A stretch of DNA of 64,000 bases from Arthrobacter pascens (lineage in GTDB: Bacteria; Actinomycetota; Actinomycetes; Actinomycetales; Micrococcaceae), in assembly GCF_017052465.1 (NCBI RefSeq), contig NZ_JAFHKT010000127.1:1-64000 (forward strand), in the 5' to 3' direction. This document shows positions 18,519 to 26,750 of this stretch, in pieces. A program made the translations under genes and the position numbers. How positions within the stretch are numbered: the stretch's first letter is position 1; every line of letters starts with the position of its first letter. A model generated the notes under the pieces. That model was not told the origin of the DNA, searched no databases, and was given only the letters and a program-made list of their open reading frames with translations.

Positions 18519-19334
18519 ATGAGTACGCAGCAGCCAGACGATGTGTACACGCACGGCCACCACGAGTCGGTGGTCCGGGCCCATGCCTCCCGGACGGCGG
18601 AGAATTCCGCGGCGTTCGTGATCCCGCACCTCGCCCACGGGGTCTCGGTGCTGGATGTGGGCTGCGGACCGGGAAGCATCACCTGTGACTTCGCCGTGCT
18701 GGTGGCCCCCGGAACCGTCACCGGGCTGGACCGCTCCCCCGACGTGATTGCGCACGCCCGGGAGCTCGCCGCGGACCGGGGCGTGGAGAACGTCGAGTTC
18801 GTGGCCGGCAACATCTACGACCTTGACTTCGAGGACGACACCTTCGACGTCGTCCATGCGCACCAGGTACTGCAGCATCTGACCGATCCGGTGGAGGCGC
18901 TGCGCGAGATGCGGCGGGTGGCCAAGCCCGGCGGTATCGTGGCCGTCCGCGACGCCGATTTCCACGGCATGAGCTGGTATCCCCCCATCCCCGAACTCGA
19001 TGAGTGGATGGACCTGTACCAGCGGATCGCCCGGCGGAACGGGGCCGAACCCGACGCCGGACGCCGCCTGGTGTCGTGGGCGCAGGCCGCCGGCTTCACC
19101 GACGTCGCACCGACAAGCAGCAACTGGCTCTACGCCACGGGGCAGCAGCGGCGCTGGCAGGCACGCGTGTGGGGCGAGCGGGTGCTGCACTCGGCCTTCG
19201 CTGATCAGGCACTCGAGTACGGCTTCGCGCAGGAGGCTGACCTGACGCGCATCTCGGCCGGCTGGCACCGCTGGGGTTCCACGGATGACGGCTGGTTCCT
19301 GATCCCGAACGGCGAGGTCATTGCGCGGGCCTAG
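18519..19334 (+). CDS. Class I SAM-dependent methyltransferase (UbiE-like)
   Basis: A 271-residue methyltransferase. Motif I is VLDVGCGPGSITCDFA (about 46-61), the acidic loop after beta-2 is GLDRSPDVI, motif II/III is EDDTFDVVHAHQVLQHLTDPVEALREM, and a post-motif GGIVAVRDADF follows. The architecture is Methyltransf_11/25, the small-molecule type. There is no signal for RNA or protein substrates. It stands alone behind a leaderless promoter and is convergent with a lipoprotein gene. Substrate unknown. Confidence 0.85.
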   Translation: MSTQQPDDVYTHGHHESVVRAHASRTAENSAAFVIPHLAHGVSVLDVGCGPGSITCDFAVLVAPGTVTGLDRSPDVIAHARELAADRGVENVEFVAGNIYDLDFEDDTFDVVHAHQVLQHLTDPVEALREMRRVAKPGGIVAVRDADFHGMSWYPPIPELDEWMDLYQRIARRNGAEPDAGRRLVSWAQAAGFTDVAPTSSNWLYATGQQRRWQARVWGERVLHSAFADQALEYGFAQEADLTRISAGWHRWGSTDDGWFLIPNGEVIARA

Positions 19335-19346
19335 GTTCGTGGCGCG

Positions 19347-19369
19347 CGCCGGAGGCCCAGCTTCCGGCG
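19347..19369. terminator. Convergent hairpin
   Basis: CGCCGGA at 19347-19353 pairs with TCCGGCG at 19363-19369 around a nine-base loop, in the 42-base gap between the converging methyltransferase and lipoprotein genes. Confidence 0.45.
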
Positions 19370-19376
19370 GACCGGG

Positions 19377-20183
19377 CTAGCCTTCCCGTGCGGGAAGCGT
19401 CACGCTCGCGGGCTCTCCCATTCCCATGCCGGCGGTGAACCCGACGACCCCGATTTCGACCGCACTGCCCCGGTGGACATCCGTCATGGACGCGGTCCGC
19501 TCGTTGCCCTCCACCATTCCGGCGGGAATGCCGTCCACGGTAAGGCCCCAGCGGTAGGGCTCCGTTCCGCTCGGCTCCCAGGAAATTTGGACGGTACTCA
19601 CGTCTCCGGCGTCCGCAGTGACTACAACGGTGACGTTGAGGGGCGCCGCCGGCAGCCCGTCCCTGGGTCCCCGTCCGATGTGCACGGCAGCGGACGCCGT
19701 CGACGACCCTCCCCCGAAGAAGGTAATCCTGACTTCCGCAGTTCCTTCAAACACTTGATTGAACGTATGCGCCGCCACCGGAACCGGACCGACTTCGTCA
19801 ATCACGCCGTCGCCGTCAAAGTCCCATTCGTAGCGCGCAGTGCTGACCCCCGTGGGTAAAGACGCGGAGACATCGAAGATGATCTCCTGGCCTGGCATGG
19901 CGTAATAGTCAGGGTGCCCGAACCTTGCCTCAGGGGGTGGTCCAGCGGGCTCAGAGTCCGTCCCGCGCCCTTTGTTCATGATGTCCGAAATGGGACCTTG
20001 GGTGGCGGTCGGACTTTGGGTGGCGCCCGGACCTTGGACCGGGCCGGATGAGGCCGCTGTGCTGGAAGGGGGCGCTGTGCCTTGCTCCGATGGGCGCTGT
20101 CCGGAATTCGAAACGGGCAGCGCGCAGGAGGCCGCCGCCATCAAGGCCGCCCCTGCGAAAATTGTTCCGACGATCCTGTTCAT
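19377..20183 (-). CDS. PKD-domain lipoprotein
   Basis: A 268-residue lipoprotein starting at the ATG at 20183 behind GGGGGAG. The signal is MNRIVGTIFAGAALMAAASC with lipobox Cys20. A low-complexity Ser/Thr/Pro/Gln linker follows (about 22-75). A PKD-like immunoglobulin-fold domain covers about 88-175: FDVSASLPTGVS, YEWDFDGDGVIDE and AHTFNQVFEGTAEVRITFFGG are the usual PKD strands. A second Ig/FnIII-like domain fills the C-terminal 90 residues. Anchored outside the membrane, it probably has a binding or structural role. No enzyme motif is visible. Confidence 0.75.
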   Translation of the reverse strand: MNRIVGTIFAGAALMAAASCALPVSNSGQRPSEQGTAPPSSTAASSGPVQGPGATQSPTATQGPISDIMNKGRGTDSEPAGPPPEARFGHPDYYAMPGQEIIFDVSASLPTGVSTARYEWDFDGDGVIDEVGPVPVAAHTFNQVFEGTAEVRITFFGGGSSTASAAVHIGRGPRDGLPAAPLNVTVVVTADAGDVSTVQISWEPSGTEPYRWGLTVDGIPAGMVEGNERTASMTDVHRGSAVEIGVVGFTAGMGMGEPASVTLPAREG

Positions 20184-20361
20184 CGACTCCCCCAAGTCAT
20201 GGACTGTTCCACCGCGAAGCAGCTTTGTGCCGCGCCCCGGCAAACCCGGGGGGTGCGGCTGACTGCATCGTAGCCCCGGCAGACGCGGTTGTCTGTAATG
20301 GCATCCATGGCCTGGAGCGGCAAAGGGCTCCGGCAGCAAGAAACCGCCCCGCGCCCGGGAC

Positions 20362-20367
20362 TAAGCT
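20362..20367 (+). promoter_or_regulatory. -10 hexamer TAAGCT before a leaderless GTG
   Basis: TAAGCT ends exactly six bases before the GTG at 20374. The same hexamer with the same spacing precedes the gene at 25442. Confidence 0.55.
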
Positions 20368-20373
20368 TGATGG

Positions 20374-20997
20374 GTGCAATCCTCCCTGTGGCTGGCCCTC
20401 GCGGGCGCCGGCGTCCTCATCAGCTTCACTCCCGGCGCGGGCGCCATCAACACCATGAGCAACTCCCTGATTTCAGGGTTCCGGCGTTCCATCTGGGGAA
20501 TCCTCGGCCAGCAGGCGGCCCTGATCGTCCATGTGGTGATCGTGGCGCTCGGCGTCGGCGTCCTGGTGGCGGGCTCGCCCGTCGCCTTCAACGTCATCCG
20601 CTACGCCGGCGCCGCCTACCTCGTCTATCTGGGCATCCGGCAGTTCCTGCACAAGCCGGACCTGGACCAGGAGAAGGCAGCCGCACTCCGGAACGAGCCC
20701 GCCTGGTCCATGTTCCGGCGGGGCCTGTGGGTCAACCTGCTCAACCCCAAGGCCATCGTGTTCTTCCTGGCGTTCATGCCACAGTTCATTAGGCCGGAAC
20801 ACCCGCTGTTGCCGCAGTACGCCGTCCTGACCGCCACCGTTGTGGCGATCGACATCCTGGTCATGTGGTTCTTCTTTGCCGCGGCGGCGAAGTCGTTCCA
20901 GCGCTTCACGCACAATGCCCGCGGACAGACCATCCTGAACAGGGTCTTCGGCATCCTGTTCGTCGCCGTGGGCATCCTGCTGGCCCTGATCCACTGA
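20374..20997 (+). CDS. LysE/RhtB-family amino-acid exporter
   Basis: A 207-residue membrane protein with six helices. The N-terminal SFTPGAGAINTMSNSLISGFRRSIWGILGQQ matches the LysE/RhtB hallmark (PGP followed by a Gly-rich turn). AAYLVYLGIRQF near 85 and GLWVNLLNPKAIVFFLAFMPQF near 122 are the other family blocks. It exports amino acids or similar metabolites by proton antiport. The GTG start is supported by the six-base spacing to TAAGCT; there is no ribosome binding site. Confidence 0.9.
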   Translation: MQSSLWLALAGAGVLISFTPGAGAINTMSNSLISGFRRSIWGILGQQAALIVHVVIVALGVGVLVAGSPVAFNVIRYAGAAYLVYLGIRQFLHKPDLDQEKAAALRNEPAWSMFRRGLWVNLLNPKAIVFFLAFMPQFIRPEHPLLPQYAVLTATVVAIDILVMWFFFAAAAKSFQRFTHNARGQTILNRVFGILFVAVGILLALIH

Positions 20998-21091
20998 GGC
21001 GCCGGTCCACGGAGACCCCGTCCGCCGACGTCCAGGAGAAATGTTGTGAACAATAAGGCTACTTACTGGCCAAGGGGCAGCGGCATCCCCC

Positions 21092-21667
21092 ATGCTTAGC
21101 AACATGTCCTCAACGTCGAGCCCCTACCGGATCATCGCGGTTTGCACCGGCAACATCTGCCGGTCCCCGATGGCAGAGCTGATACTGGCGGAAGCCTTCG
21201 ACGCGGCGGGGCTGGCCGATGCCGTCGTCGTGGATTCCGCCGGAACCACCGCCTACGAGGCGGGACGGCCCATTGATGCCCGCGCCGCGCGGAAACTGAC
21301 CGCCCACAACCTCACCTCGGACCGGCATGTGGCCCGGGAATGGCGGCCTGAGTGGTACACGGAACGCCACCTGATCCTGGCCCTGGACGTGGACCACTAT
21401 GGCTGGCTCCGGGCGTCCGCCCCCGACAGTGAAACCAGGGCGAGAGTCCGCATGCTCCGCAGTTTCGATCCTGCGCTCGAGTCACAGGACCCACTCGACC
21501 AGGGCATCGAGGACCCCTGGTACGGGGACCACAGCGACTTCGAAAGCGTGTGGGACCAGATCCAGGCGGCCGTGCCCGGCATCCTCGAATTTGTCCGGTC
21601 GGCGATTGCAGATGAAGAAGCCCGGCTAAAACTTCAGAACAGCCAGCAGGTACGCTCTATTTCATGA
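21092..21667 (+). CDS. Low-molecular-weight protein tyrosine phosphatase
   Basis: A 191-residue LMW-PTP. The active-site loop is VCTGNICRSPMAE with nucleophile Cys18 and Arg24, and the general-acid loop EDPWYGDHSDFESV lies near residue 140. A second in-frame ATG at 21107 gives a start five residues later. Such phosphatases act on tyrosine kinases of polysaccharide export or on arginine-phosphorylated proteins. The stop overlaps the next ATG (ATGA), so it may be cotranscribed with the pabB-like gene, although that gene also has its own -10. Confidence 0.9.
   Translation: MLSNMSSTSSPYRIIAVCTGNICRSPMAELILAEAFDAAGLADAVVVDSAGTTAYEAGRPIDARAARKLTAHNLTSDRHVAREWRPEWYTERHLILALDVDHYGWLRASAPDSETRARVRMLRSFDPALESQDPLDQGIEDPWYGDHSDFESVWDQIQAAVPGILEFVRSAIADEEARLKLQNSQQVRSIS
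21651..21656 (+). promoter_or_regulatory. -10 hexamer TACGCT inside the phosphatase gene
   Basis: TACGCT lies seven bases before the ATG at 21664 and inside the 3' end of the phosphatase gene. It could give a separate leaderless message for the pabB fusion. Confidence 0.4.
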
Positions 21668-23805
21668 CCCCCGCACCTGTGATCATCGCCATTGACGGGC
21701 GGTCGGGCGCAGGCAAAACCACACTGGCCATTGAACTCGCGGCCCGGCTGCGGACCCACCGCAAGGTGGCGCTCTTCCACCTGGAGGACATCTACCCCGG
21801 CTGGAACGGACTCGCTGCCGGCGTTGAACGCTACGTCAGCACTGTGCTGGCACCCCTGCGGCGGGCAGAGCCGGCCACGTGGATCAGCTGGGACTGGGAA
21901 AAGCACTACGACGGCGATGCCCGGGTGACGCTGCCCGCGGAGATTGTGATCGTGGAAGGGGTGGGGGCCGCCGCCGCGGCGGCCCGGCCGATGCTGGACG
22001 CCGTCATCTGGGCCGACTCCCCGGAGGACGAACGCCGCGCCCGTGCCCTGGAGCGCGACGGCCAGACCTATGAGCCCTACTGGGACCAGTGGGCCGCCCA
22101 GGAAGCGGAACTCCTCGACTCGGACGATGTGCGCAGCCATGCGGACGTCCGGGTCCTCAACCGCGCCGATGACACCGCCCCCGCGGACGTCCTGCAGGCG
22201 CTCACTTACCTCCCGGGCCTCGCCACCGTGCTGGTTCCCGAGCTCTCCTCGCGCCGGGGCCTGCGGCTGCAGTCCGAGCGGATCGAGGCCCGCCCCGATG
22301 CCGCGGACCTGTTCGAATCGCTGTTCGGAACCTCCGCGAATGCCGTGTGGCTGGATTCCTCGCTGGTCCCGCCGGCGCCGCAGGGCAGGCACAGCGGACC
22401 GGACCGTGACGCTGCGGTGGCCGCGGAACGCAGCCGCTTCAGTATCCTGGCGGACGACGGGGGCACGTTCGGCCAGTCAGTTCGGCACCGTTCAGGGACC
22501 AACAGGATCACCGCAGGATGCGCCACCGCCGACGTGCCCGGGCCTTTCTTCCGCTGGCTGGAGACCGTCTGGGGGCGGAAGGCGGTCCGCGGCCCCGAGG
22601 GCTATTCGTGCGATTTCACGCTGGGCTGGCTGGGCTACCTGGGGTATGAGCTCAAGCGTGAGACCGGCGGCTCGGACGTCCCCGCCGACACTCCGGACGC
22701 TGCCCTGATCTTCGCCGGACGGGCGGTGGTCCTGGACCATGCCGAGGGCACGGCCTGGCTGCTGGCCCTCGACGCCCCTGATGCCGCCGACTGGCTTGCG
22801 AGCGCCCGGACTGCCGTGGCAACGGCGTCCGGCCACGGCACGGGCACGGCTCCCGGGACCGGCGCCAACCGTGCCCCCGAAGCCGGCGGCAGCCCCGCCG
22901 TCGTGCCTTTCCCTGCCCCGGAGTTCACCAGCCGCGATACCGAGGACAGCTACAAGCGCAAGATCGCCGACGCCCAGAAAGAGATCACCGACGGCAACTC
23001 GTACGAGGTCTGCCTCACCACGTCCCTCACCGCGGAGGTGCCCGCGGACGGGCTCGAGCCGTGGCCCACGTACCTGGCGCTGCGGACGAGGAACCCGGCG
23101 CCCTTCGCGAGCTACCTGCGGTTCAGCGGCCTCACGGTTGCCAGCACGTCCCCGGAGCGCTTCCTGCGGATAGCGTCCGACGGCGGCATGCGCGCCGAAC
23201 CGATCAAGGGCACCCGGGGCCGGGCTGCCGATCCGGAGACGGACGCGGAGCTGCGGCACGACCTGGCGACCTCGCTGAAGGACCGGGCCGAAAACATCAT
23301 GATTGTCGATCTGCTCCGGAACGATCTCAGCCACTTTGCCGAGCCCGGGTCCGTGACCGTCAGCCGGCTGTGCGAGATCGAGAGCTACGCCACCGTCCAC
23401 CAGCTCGTGAGCACCATCGATGCCCAGCTCCTGCCCGGATCGCCGCGGGCCGAAGCCGTGGCCGCGTGTTTCCCCGCCGGCTCCATGACCGGGGCGCCGA
23501 AGATCAGCACCATGGCCATCCTGGACCGGCTCGAGGATGGGCCGCGGGGCGTCTATTCGGGGGCGATCGGCTACTTCTCGCTGAACGGCGCCACGGACCT
23601 GGCGGTCGCCATCCGGACGCTCGTGATCCAGACCGGCGACGAGAACCGCGCTGCGGGCGGGCCGACGGCGACCCTGAGCCTCGGCGTCGGCGGCGCCATC
23701 ACGGCCGATTCAGTGCCCCAGGAGGAGTACGAGGAAATCCGCACCAAGGCCTTTGGCGTGCTGTCCGCCCTGGGCTCGGAATTCCCCGCGCGAACGGACA
23801 CTTAA
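21664..23805 (+). CDS. pabB: P-loop kinase-like / aminodeoxychorismate synthase component I fusion
   Basis: A 713-residue two-part protein. Residues 1-200 are a nucleoside-kinase-like P-loop domain: Walker A GRSGAGKT at 12-19, LFHLEDIYPGWNGLAAGV, then IVIVEGVGAA, the layout of uridine-kinase-like enzymes. Residues about 255-705 are the chorismate-using domain of PabB: FFRWLETVWG, GWLGYLGYELKRE, GNSYEVCLTT, STSPERFLRI, PIKGTRGR with Lys515, ENIMIVDLLRNDLSHF, GSMTGAPK and YSGAIGYF. PIKGT marks aminodeoxychorismate synthase; anthranilate synthase has PIAGT. It makes ADC for folate; a PabC-like lyase lies at 25442. No glutaminase domain is fused. The stop codon lies inside a dispersed palindromic repeat. 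Confidence 0.9.
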   Translation: MTPAPVIIAIDGRSGAGKTTLAIELAARLRTHRKVALFHLEDIYPGWNGLAAGVERYVSTVLAPLRRAEPATWISWDWEKHYDGDARVTLPAEIVIVEGVGAAAAAARPMLDAVIWADSPEDERRARALERDGQTYEPYWDQWAAQEAELLDSDDVRSHADVRVLNRADDTAPADVLQALTYLPGLATVLVPELSSRRGLRLQSERIEARPDAADLFESLFGTSANAVWLDSSLVPPAPQGRHSGPDRDAAVAAERSRFSILADDGGTFGQSVRHRSGTNRITAGCATADVPGPFFRWLETVWGRKAVRGPEGYSCDFTLGWLGYLGYELKRETGGSDVPADTPDAALIFAGRAVVLDHAEGTAWLLALDAPDAADWLASARTAVATASGHGTGTAPGTGANRAPEAGGSPAVVPFPAPEFTSRDTEDSYKRKIADAQKEITDGNSYEVCLTTSLTAEVPADGLEPWPTYLALRTRNPAPFASYLRFSGLTVASTSPERFLRIASDGGMRAEPIKGTRGRAADPETDAELRHDLATSLKDRAENIMIVDLLRNDLSHFAEPGSVTVSRLCEIESYATVHQLVSTIDAQLLPGSPRAEAVAACFPAGSMTGAPKISTMAILDRLEDGPRGVYSGAIGYFSLNGATDLAVAIRTLVIQTGDENRAAGGPTATLSLGVGGAITADSVPQEEYEEIRTKAFGVLSALGSEFPARTDT

Positions 23806-23850
23806 GGCCCCGCAGATCGCCGCCGAGGGGCCTTAAGTGTACGTTTGCGC
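23788..23850. repeat. Dispersed palindromic repeat, locus A (GAACGGACACTTAAGG family)
   Basis: Left arm 23788-23811 and right arm 23827-23850 are inverted copies of a 24-base unit with core GAACGGACACTTAAGG and end CCCC, differing at two positions. The left arm encodes the last residues and the TAA of the pabB fusion. Between two converging genes it can fold into a long hairpin and serve as a bidirectional terminator. Confidence 0.9.
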
Positions 23851-23860
23851 TTGGCTGCGG

Positions 23861-25384
23861 TTACTGGACCGTGGCGGTGAGGCGGGCCACGTTGTCCACG
23901 TACCGCGCTGCGAGGGGCCGCCGCATCCAGTCCTCAAGGTCAAGCTCGTGCGAGATGTCGCGGTACGTGTCCTCCACTTCGCGCATGCTGTTCACCGTCT
24001 CCGTGCCGAGCAGCATCACCGACACCTCCATGTTCAATGAAAAGGAGCGCATGTCCATGTTGCTGGAGCCGAGGACGGCCACTTCGTCGTCGATGGTGAA
24101 GTGCTTGGCGTGCAGCACGAACGGAGCCTTGTAGAGGTAGATCCGCACCCCGGCCTCCAGCAGCGCCTGGTAGTAGGACTGCTGGGCGTGGTGGACCAGG
24201 AACTGGTCGCCCTTTTCGGAGACGAAGAGCTCGACATCGACACCCCGCTGCGCCGCGGTGGTGATTGCGTAGAGCAGCGAATCGTCGGGCACGAAGTACG
24301 GGCTGCAGATGGAGATCCGGTGCTGGGCGGAGTAGATGAGCGTGTTGAACAGCCGGAGGTTGTTCTCGGTGCTGAAACCGGGGCCGCTGGGAACCACCTG
24401 TGCCGTGACGTTGCCGGAGTCGGTCCCGTCCGGCAGCTCGAGCTGCGCCTCGAGCTGGGCCTCGAGCGATTCGTCTGTCTCGCTGAGCCAGTCGGTGGCG
24501 AAAACCACGTTGAGGGTGGGCACGATGGGGCCGCGCAGCCGGGCCATCAGCTCCACCCATTCACGCCCCACCTTCCGGTGCTTGGGGTTGTTGTAGGACG
24601 GCTCGATGAGGTTCTGCGACCCGGTGAACGCCACCTCGCCGTCAATCACCATGATCTTGCGGTGGTTCCGGAGGTCCGGCCGGCGCCACTGGCCGTGGAT
24701 GGGCAGCAGCGGGAGCATCCGCCGCCACTGGATCCGGCTGGCTTTGAGGCGTTTGAGGAGCCTGTTGTAACCCTTAATCCGGAGGGTTCCGATGTGGTCG
24801 AACAGCACGCGGACTTCCACGCCGCGGTCGGCAGCGTCTTCCAGCGCCGTGAACAGCTCGTCCGTCACGTGGTCCGTGCTCATGATGTAAAACTCGGCGT
24901 TGATGAACCGCTTGGCTTTCCGGATGTCCTCGGTCATCGCCCGGATGGAGTCAGGGTAGCCCGGGATGAGTTCCACGGAGTTGCCGTCCACCATCGGGAT
25001 CGAACCCAGGCGCCGGTTGAGTTCGGCGGCGGATTTGACCCATTCGGGGCCGGGATAGTCGCTTCCGACGTCGGACAGCAGAGAGGTGCGGGCCCGCACC
25101 CTTTCGCTGACCAGCTGCTGCTGCTCCACGCGCCGCCGGGACAGCCGGAAGTTGCCGAACAGCAGGAAAAGGATCAGGCCGACGGCGGGCACAAAGAAGA
25201 TGCCCAGGAGCCACGCCATGGCGGTGGTGGGCCGGCGGTTGCCGGGGATGATGCCCAAGGCGAGCACCCTGATGATGAAGTCCGCGGCGCTGAAAACGAA
25301 AACCAGCCACGCGGGCAGGGTTCCGGCGAGCGGAAATGGCCACAACACTGGTGAACCCCCATTGTTTCTTACCCTCGGAGCCAT
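23861..25384 (-). CDS. cls: Cardiolipin synthase
   Basis: A 507-residue membrane phospholipase-D-family enzyme that condenses phosphatidyl donors to cardiolipin. Two N-terminal helices (about 13-35 and 44-66) anchor it. Two HKD motifs are intact: HRKIMVIDGEVAFTGSQN near residue 239 and HAKHFTIDDEVAVLGSSN near 424. I chose the ATG at 25384, just before the first helix; an open extension upstream would run into the divergent gene. It lies between pabB and pabC on the opposite strand. The gap to the divergent pabC-like gene is only 57 bases, so both promoters share it. Confidence 0.93.
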   Translation of the reverse strand: MAPRVRNNGGSPVLWPFPLAGTLPAWLVFVFSAADFIIRVLALGIIPGNRRPTTAMAWLLGIFFVPAVGLILFLLFGNFRLSRRRVEQQQLVSERVRARTSLLSDVGSDYPGPEWVKSAAELNRRLGSIPMVDGNSVELIPGYPDSIRAMTEDIRKAKRFINAEFYIMSTDHVTDELFTALEDAADRGVEVRVLFDHIGTLRIKGYNRLLKRLKASRIQWRRMLPLLPIHGQWRRPDLRNHRKIMVIDGEVAFTGSQNLIEPSYNNPKHRKVGREWVELMARLRGPIVPTLNVVFATDWLSETDESLEAQLEAQLELPDGTDSGNVTAQVVPSGPGFSTENNLRLFNTLIYSAQHRISICSPYFVPDDSLLYAITTAAQRGVDVELFVSEKGDQFLVHHAQQSYYQALLEAGVRIYLYKAPFVLHAKHFTIDDEVAVLGSSNMDMRSFSLNMEVSVMLLGTETVNSMREVEDTYRDISHELDLEDWMRRPLAARYVDNVARLTATVQ

Positions 25385-25429
25385 TCCGGAAGGGACGGTC
25401 CAGCACAGCCTATCGGGGACTGGCCGCAC

Positions 25430-25435
25430 TAAGCT
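25430..25435 (+). promoter_or_regulatory. -10 hexamer TAAGCT of a leaderless promoter
   Basis: TAAGCT ends six bases before the ATG at 25442; same hexamer and spacing as at 20362. Confidence 0.55.
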
Positions 25436-25441
25436 TGAGGC

Positions 25442-26374
25442 ATGACTTCTCCTGCCTCCGCCACCGTGCTGGTATTCCTCGACCCGGACTATGAGTACGG
25501 CCGGATTGCCGATCCCACCCAGCCGCAGCTGATGGCCACCGACCTGGGTGCCACCCGCGGTGACGGCGTATTCGAGTCCATGCTCGCCGTGGCCGGCCGG
25601 ACCCGCAAAGTTCAGGCGCATCTGGACCGGCTGGCCGGCTCTGCACACGCACTGGACCTCGACATCCCGGACCAGGATGCCTGGCGACGCGCCATCGACA
25701 CCGGTGTCGCGGCGTTCCGTTCGGATAACCCGGCTGCCTCACCCGACGAGGACGAGGCCGTGGTCAAGCTCCTGGTGACGAGGGGCGTCGAGGGCGCCGC
25801 GGCGCCCACCTGCTGGGTCCAGGTGTCCCCGGTCGGGGCGACCGGCCGTCGTCAGCGCGAAGCGGGCATCGACGTCATCCTGCTGGACCGCGGCTACGAC
25901 AGTGACGCCGCCGAGCGCGCCCCCTGGCTTCTGCTTGGCGCCAAGACGCTTTCCTATGCCGTCAACATGGCTGCCCTGCGCCACGCCCACAAACAAGGCG
26001 CCGACGACGTCATCTTCACCTCTTCCGACGGCCGCGTGCTGGAGGGGCCGACGTCGACCGTCCTGCTGGCACAGGTCGAAGAGTCCGACGACGGCGAAAC
26101 CGTCAAGCGGCTCATCACGCCCCAGCTGGACAGCGGCATCCTTGCGGGCACCTCCCAGGGTGCGCTGTTCGCCGCTGCGAAGGCGGCCGGCTGGGAGCTG
26201 GGCTACGGTCCGCTGGAACCCCAGGACCTGTTCGACGCCGACGCCGTGTGGCTGATTTCCAGCATCCGGCTGCTCGCACCGGTGAACCACATCGACGGCA
26301 AAGAGATCGGCACGCCTGCCCTGAAGAAGCAGCTCACGGCCGAGCTGGCGGAGCTCTTCGCCTGGGTCGAGTAA
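25442..26374 (+). CDS. pabC: Class IV aminotransferase, probable aminodeoxychorismate lyase
   Basis: A 310-residue fold-type IV PLP enzyme. Near the N terminus ATDLGATRGDGVFESMLAV matches the ADC lyase / branched-chain aminotransferase start. The Schiff-base lysine is in LGAKTLSYAVNMAALRHA near residue 170; the ADDVIFTSSDGRVLEGPTSTVLL block and the C-terminal DLFDADAVWLISSIRLLAPV follow. D-amino-acid and branched-chain aminotransferases share this fold, so the lyase call leans on the nearby PabB fusion, 1.6 kb upstream. It would release pyruvate from ADC to give 4-aminobenzoate. Confidence 0.8.
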   Translation: MTSPASATVLVFLDPDYEYGRIADPTQPQLMATDLGATRGDGVFESMLAVAGRTRKVQAHLDRLAGSAHALDLDIPDQDAWRRAIDTGVAAFRSDNPAASPDEDEAVVKLLVTRGVEGAAAPTCWVQVSPVGATGRRQREAGIDVILLDRGYDSDAAERAPWLLLGAKTLSYAVNMAALRHAHKQGADDVIFTSSDGRVLEGPTSTVLLAQVEESDDGETVKRLITPQLDSGILAGTSQGALFAAAKAAGWELGYGPLEPQDLFDADAVWLISSIRLLAPVNHIDGKEIGTPALKKQLTAELAELFAWVE

Positions 26375-26423
26375 GACATTTGCCGCGTGCCATCCGGAGC
26401 GGTGCGGGTGACGAATAACCGGC

Positions 26424-26546
26424 ATGAGCAAGACGGAAAAGAAGAACCTGCGGTACTGCGACTACTACTGCTTCATGTCACTGGCCGATTTCACAGCGTG
26501 GGTGCAGGATGACAGCGGCACCGAACCGGACATGTCCTACAGATGA
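26424..26546 (+). CDS. Tiny protein with YCFMSLADFT core (40 aa), copy 1
   Basis: A 40-residue open frame starting MSKTEKKNLRY and ending PDMSYR. Residues 11-24 (Y-C-D-Y-Y-C-F-M-S-L-A-D-F-T) are nearly identical to a segment of the small gene at 49081, which also has an aspartate-rich stretch after it. Two copies 23 kb apart with conserved protein but changed DNA argue that it is translated. There is no ribosome binding site and no clean leaderless -10, so expression is not assured. It has two cysteines and no signal peptide. I know no named family. Confidence 0.6.
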   Translation: MSKTEKKNLRYCDYYCFMSLADFTAWVQDDSGTEPDMSYR

Positions 26547-26676
26547 GCCAGCCCGTGCGGCGCGGTTCCGGACGCGCTTCCGGACCCGAAAAAACTGGCA
26601 CGTGAAATGTGGGTTCCGCAAAAAACAGACAACTCAGAGGCAGTCGTTGTACTCTTCTAGAACGGTCTGACCGGCT

Positions 26677-26728
26677 CATCCCGAGGGGATGGGCAGGGCA
26701 GCCGCGGGTTCCGGGCTCAGCCGGGACC
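26677..26728 (+). promoter_or_regulatory. Structured leader of the EAL gene
   Basis: Two hairpins lie within 75 bases before the start at 26751: CATCCC-GAG-GGGATG (26677-26691, perfect 6-bp stem) and GGTTCCGG-GCTCAG-CCGGGACC (26707-26728, 8-bp stem with one G-U). The ribosome binding site AAAGGA follows. I could not match it to a c-di-GMP riboswitch consensus. It may be a regulatory leader of unknown type. Confidence 0.4.
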
Positions 26729-26750
26729 AGTAGCCATAAAGGAATAGCCG

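Noticed and set aside
26677-26728. c-di-GMP riboswitch before the EAL gene
   Set aside because: None of the conserved GEMM core segments are recognisable.
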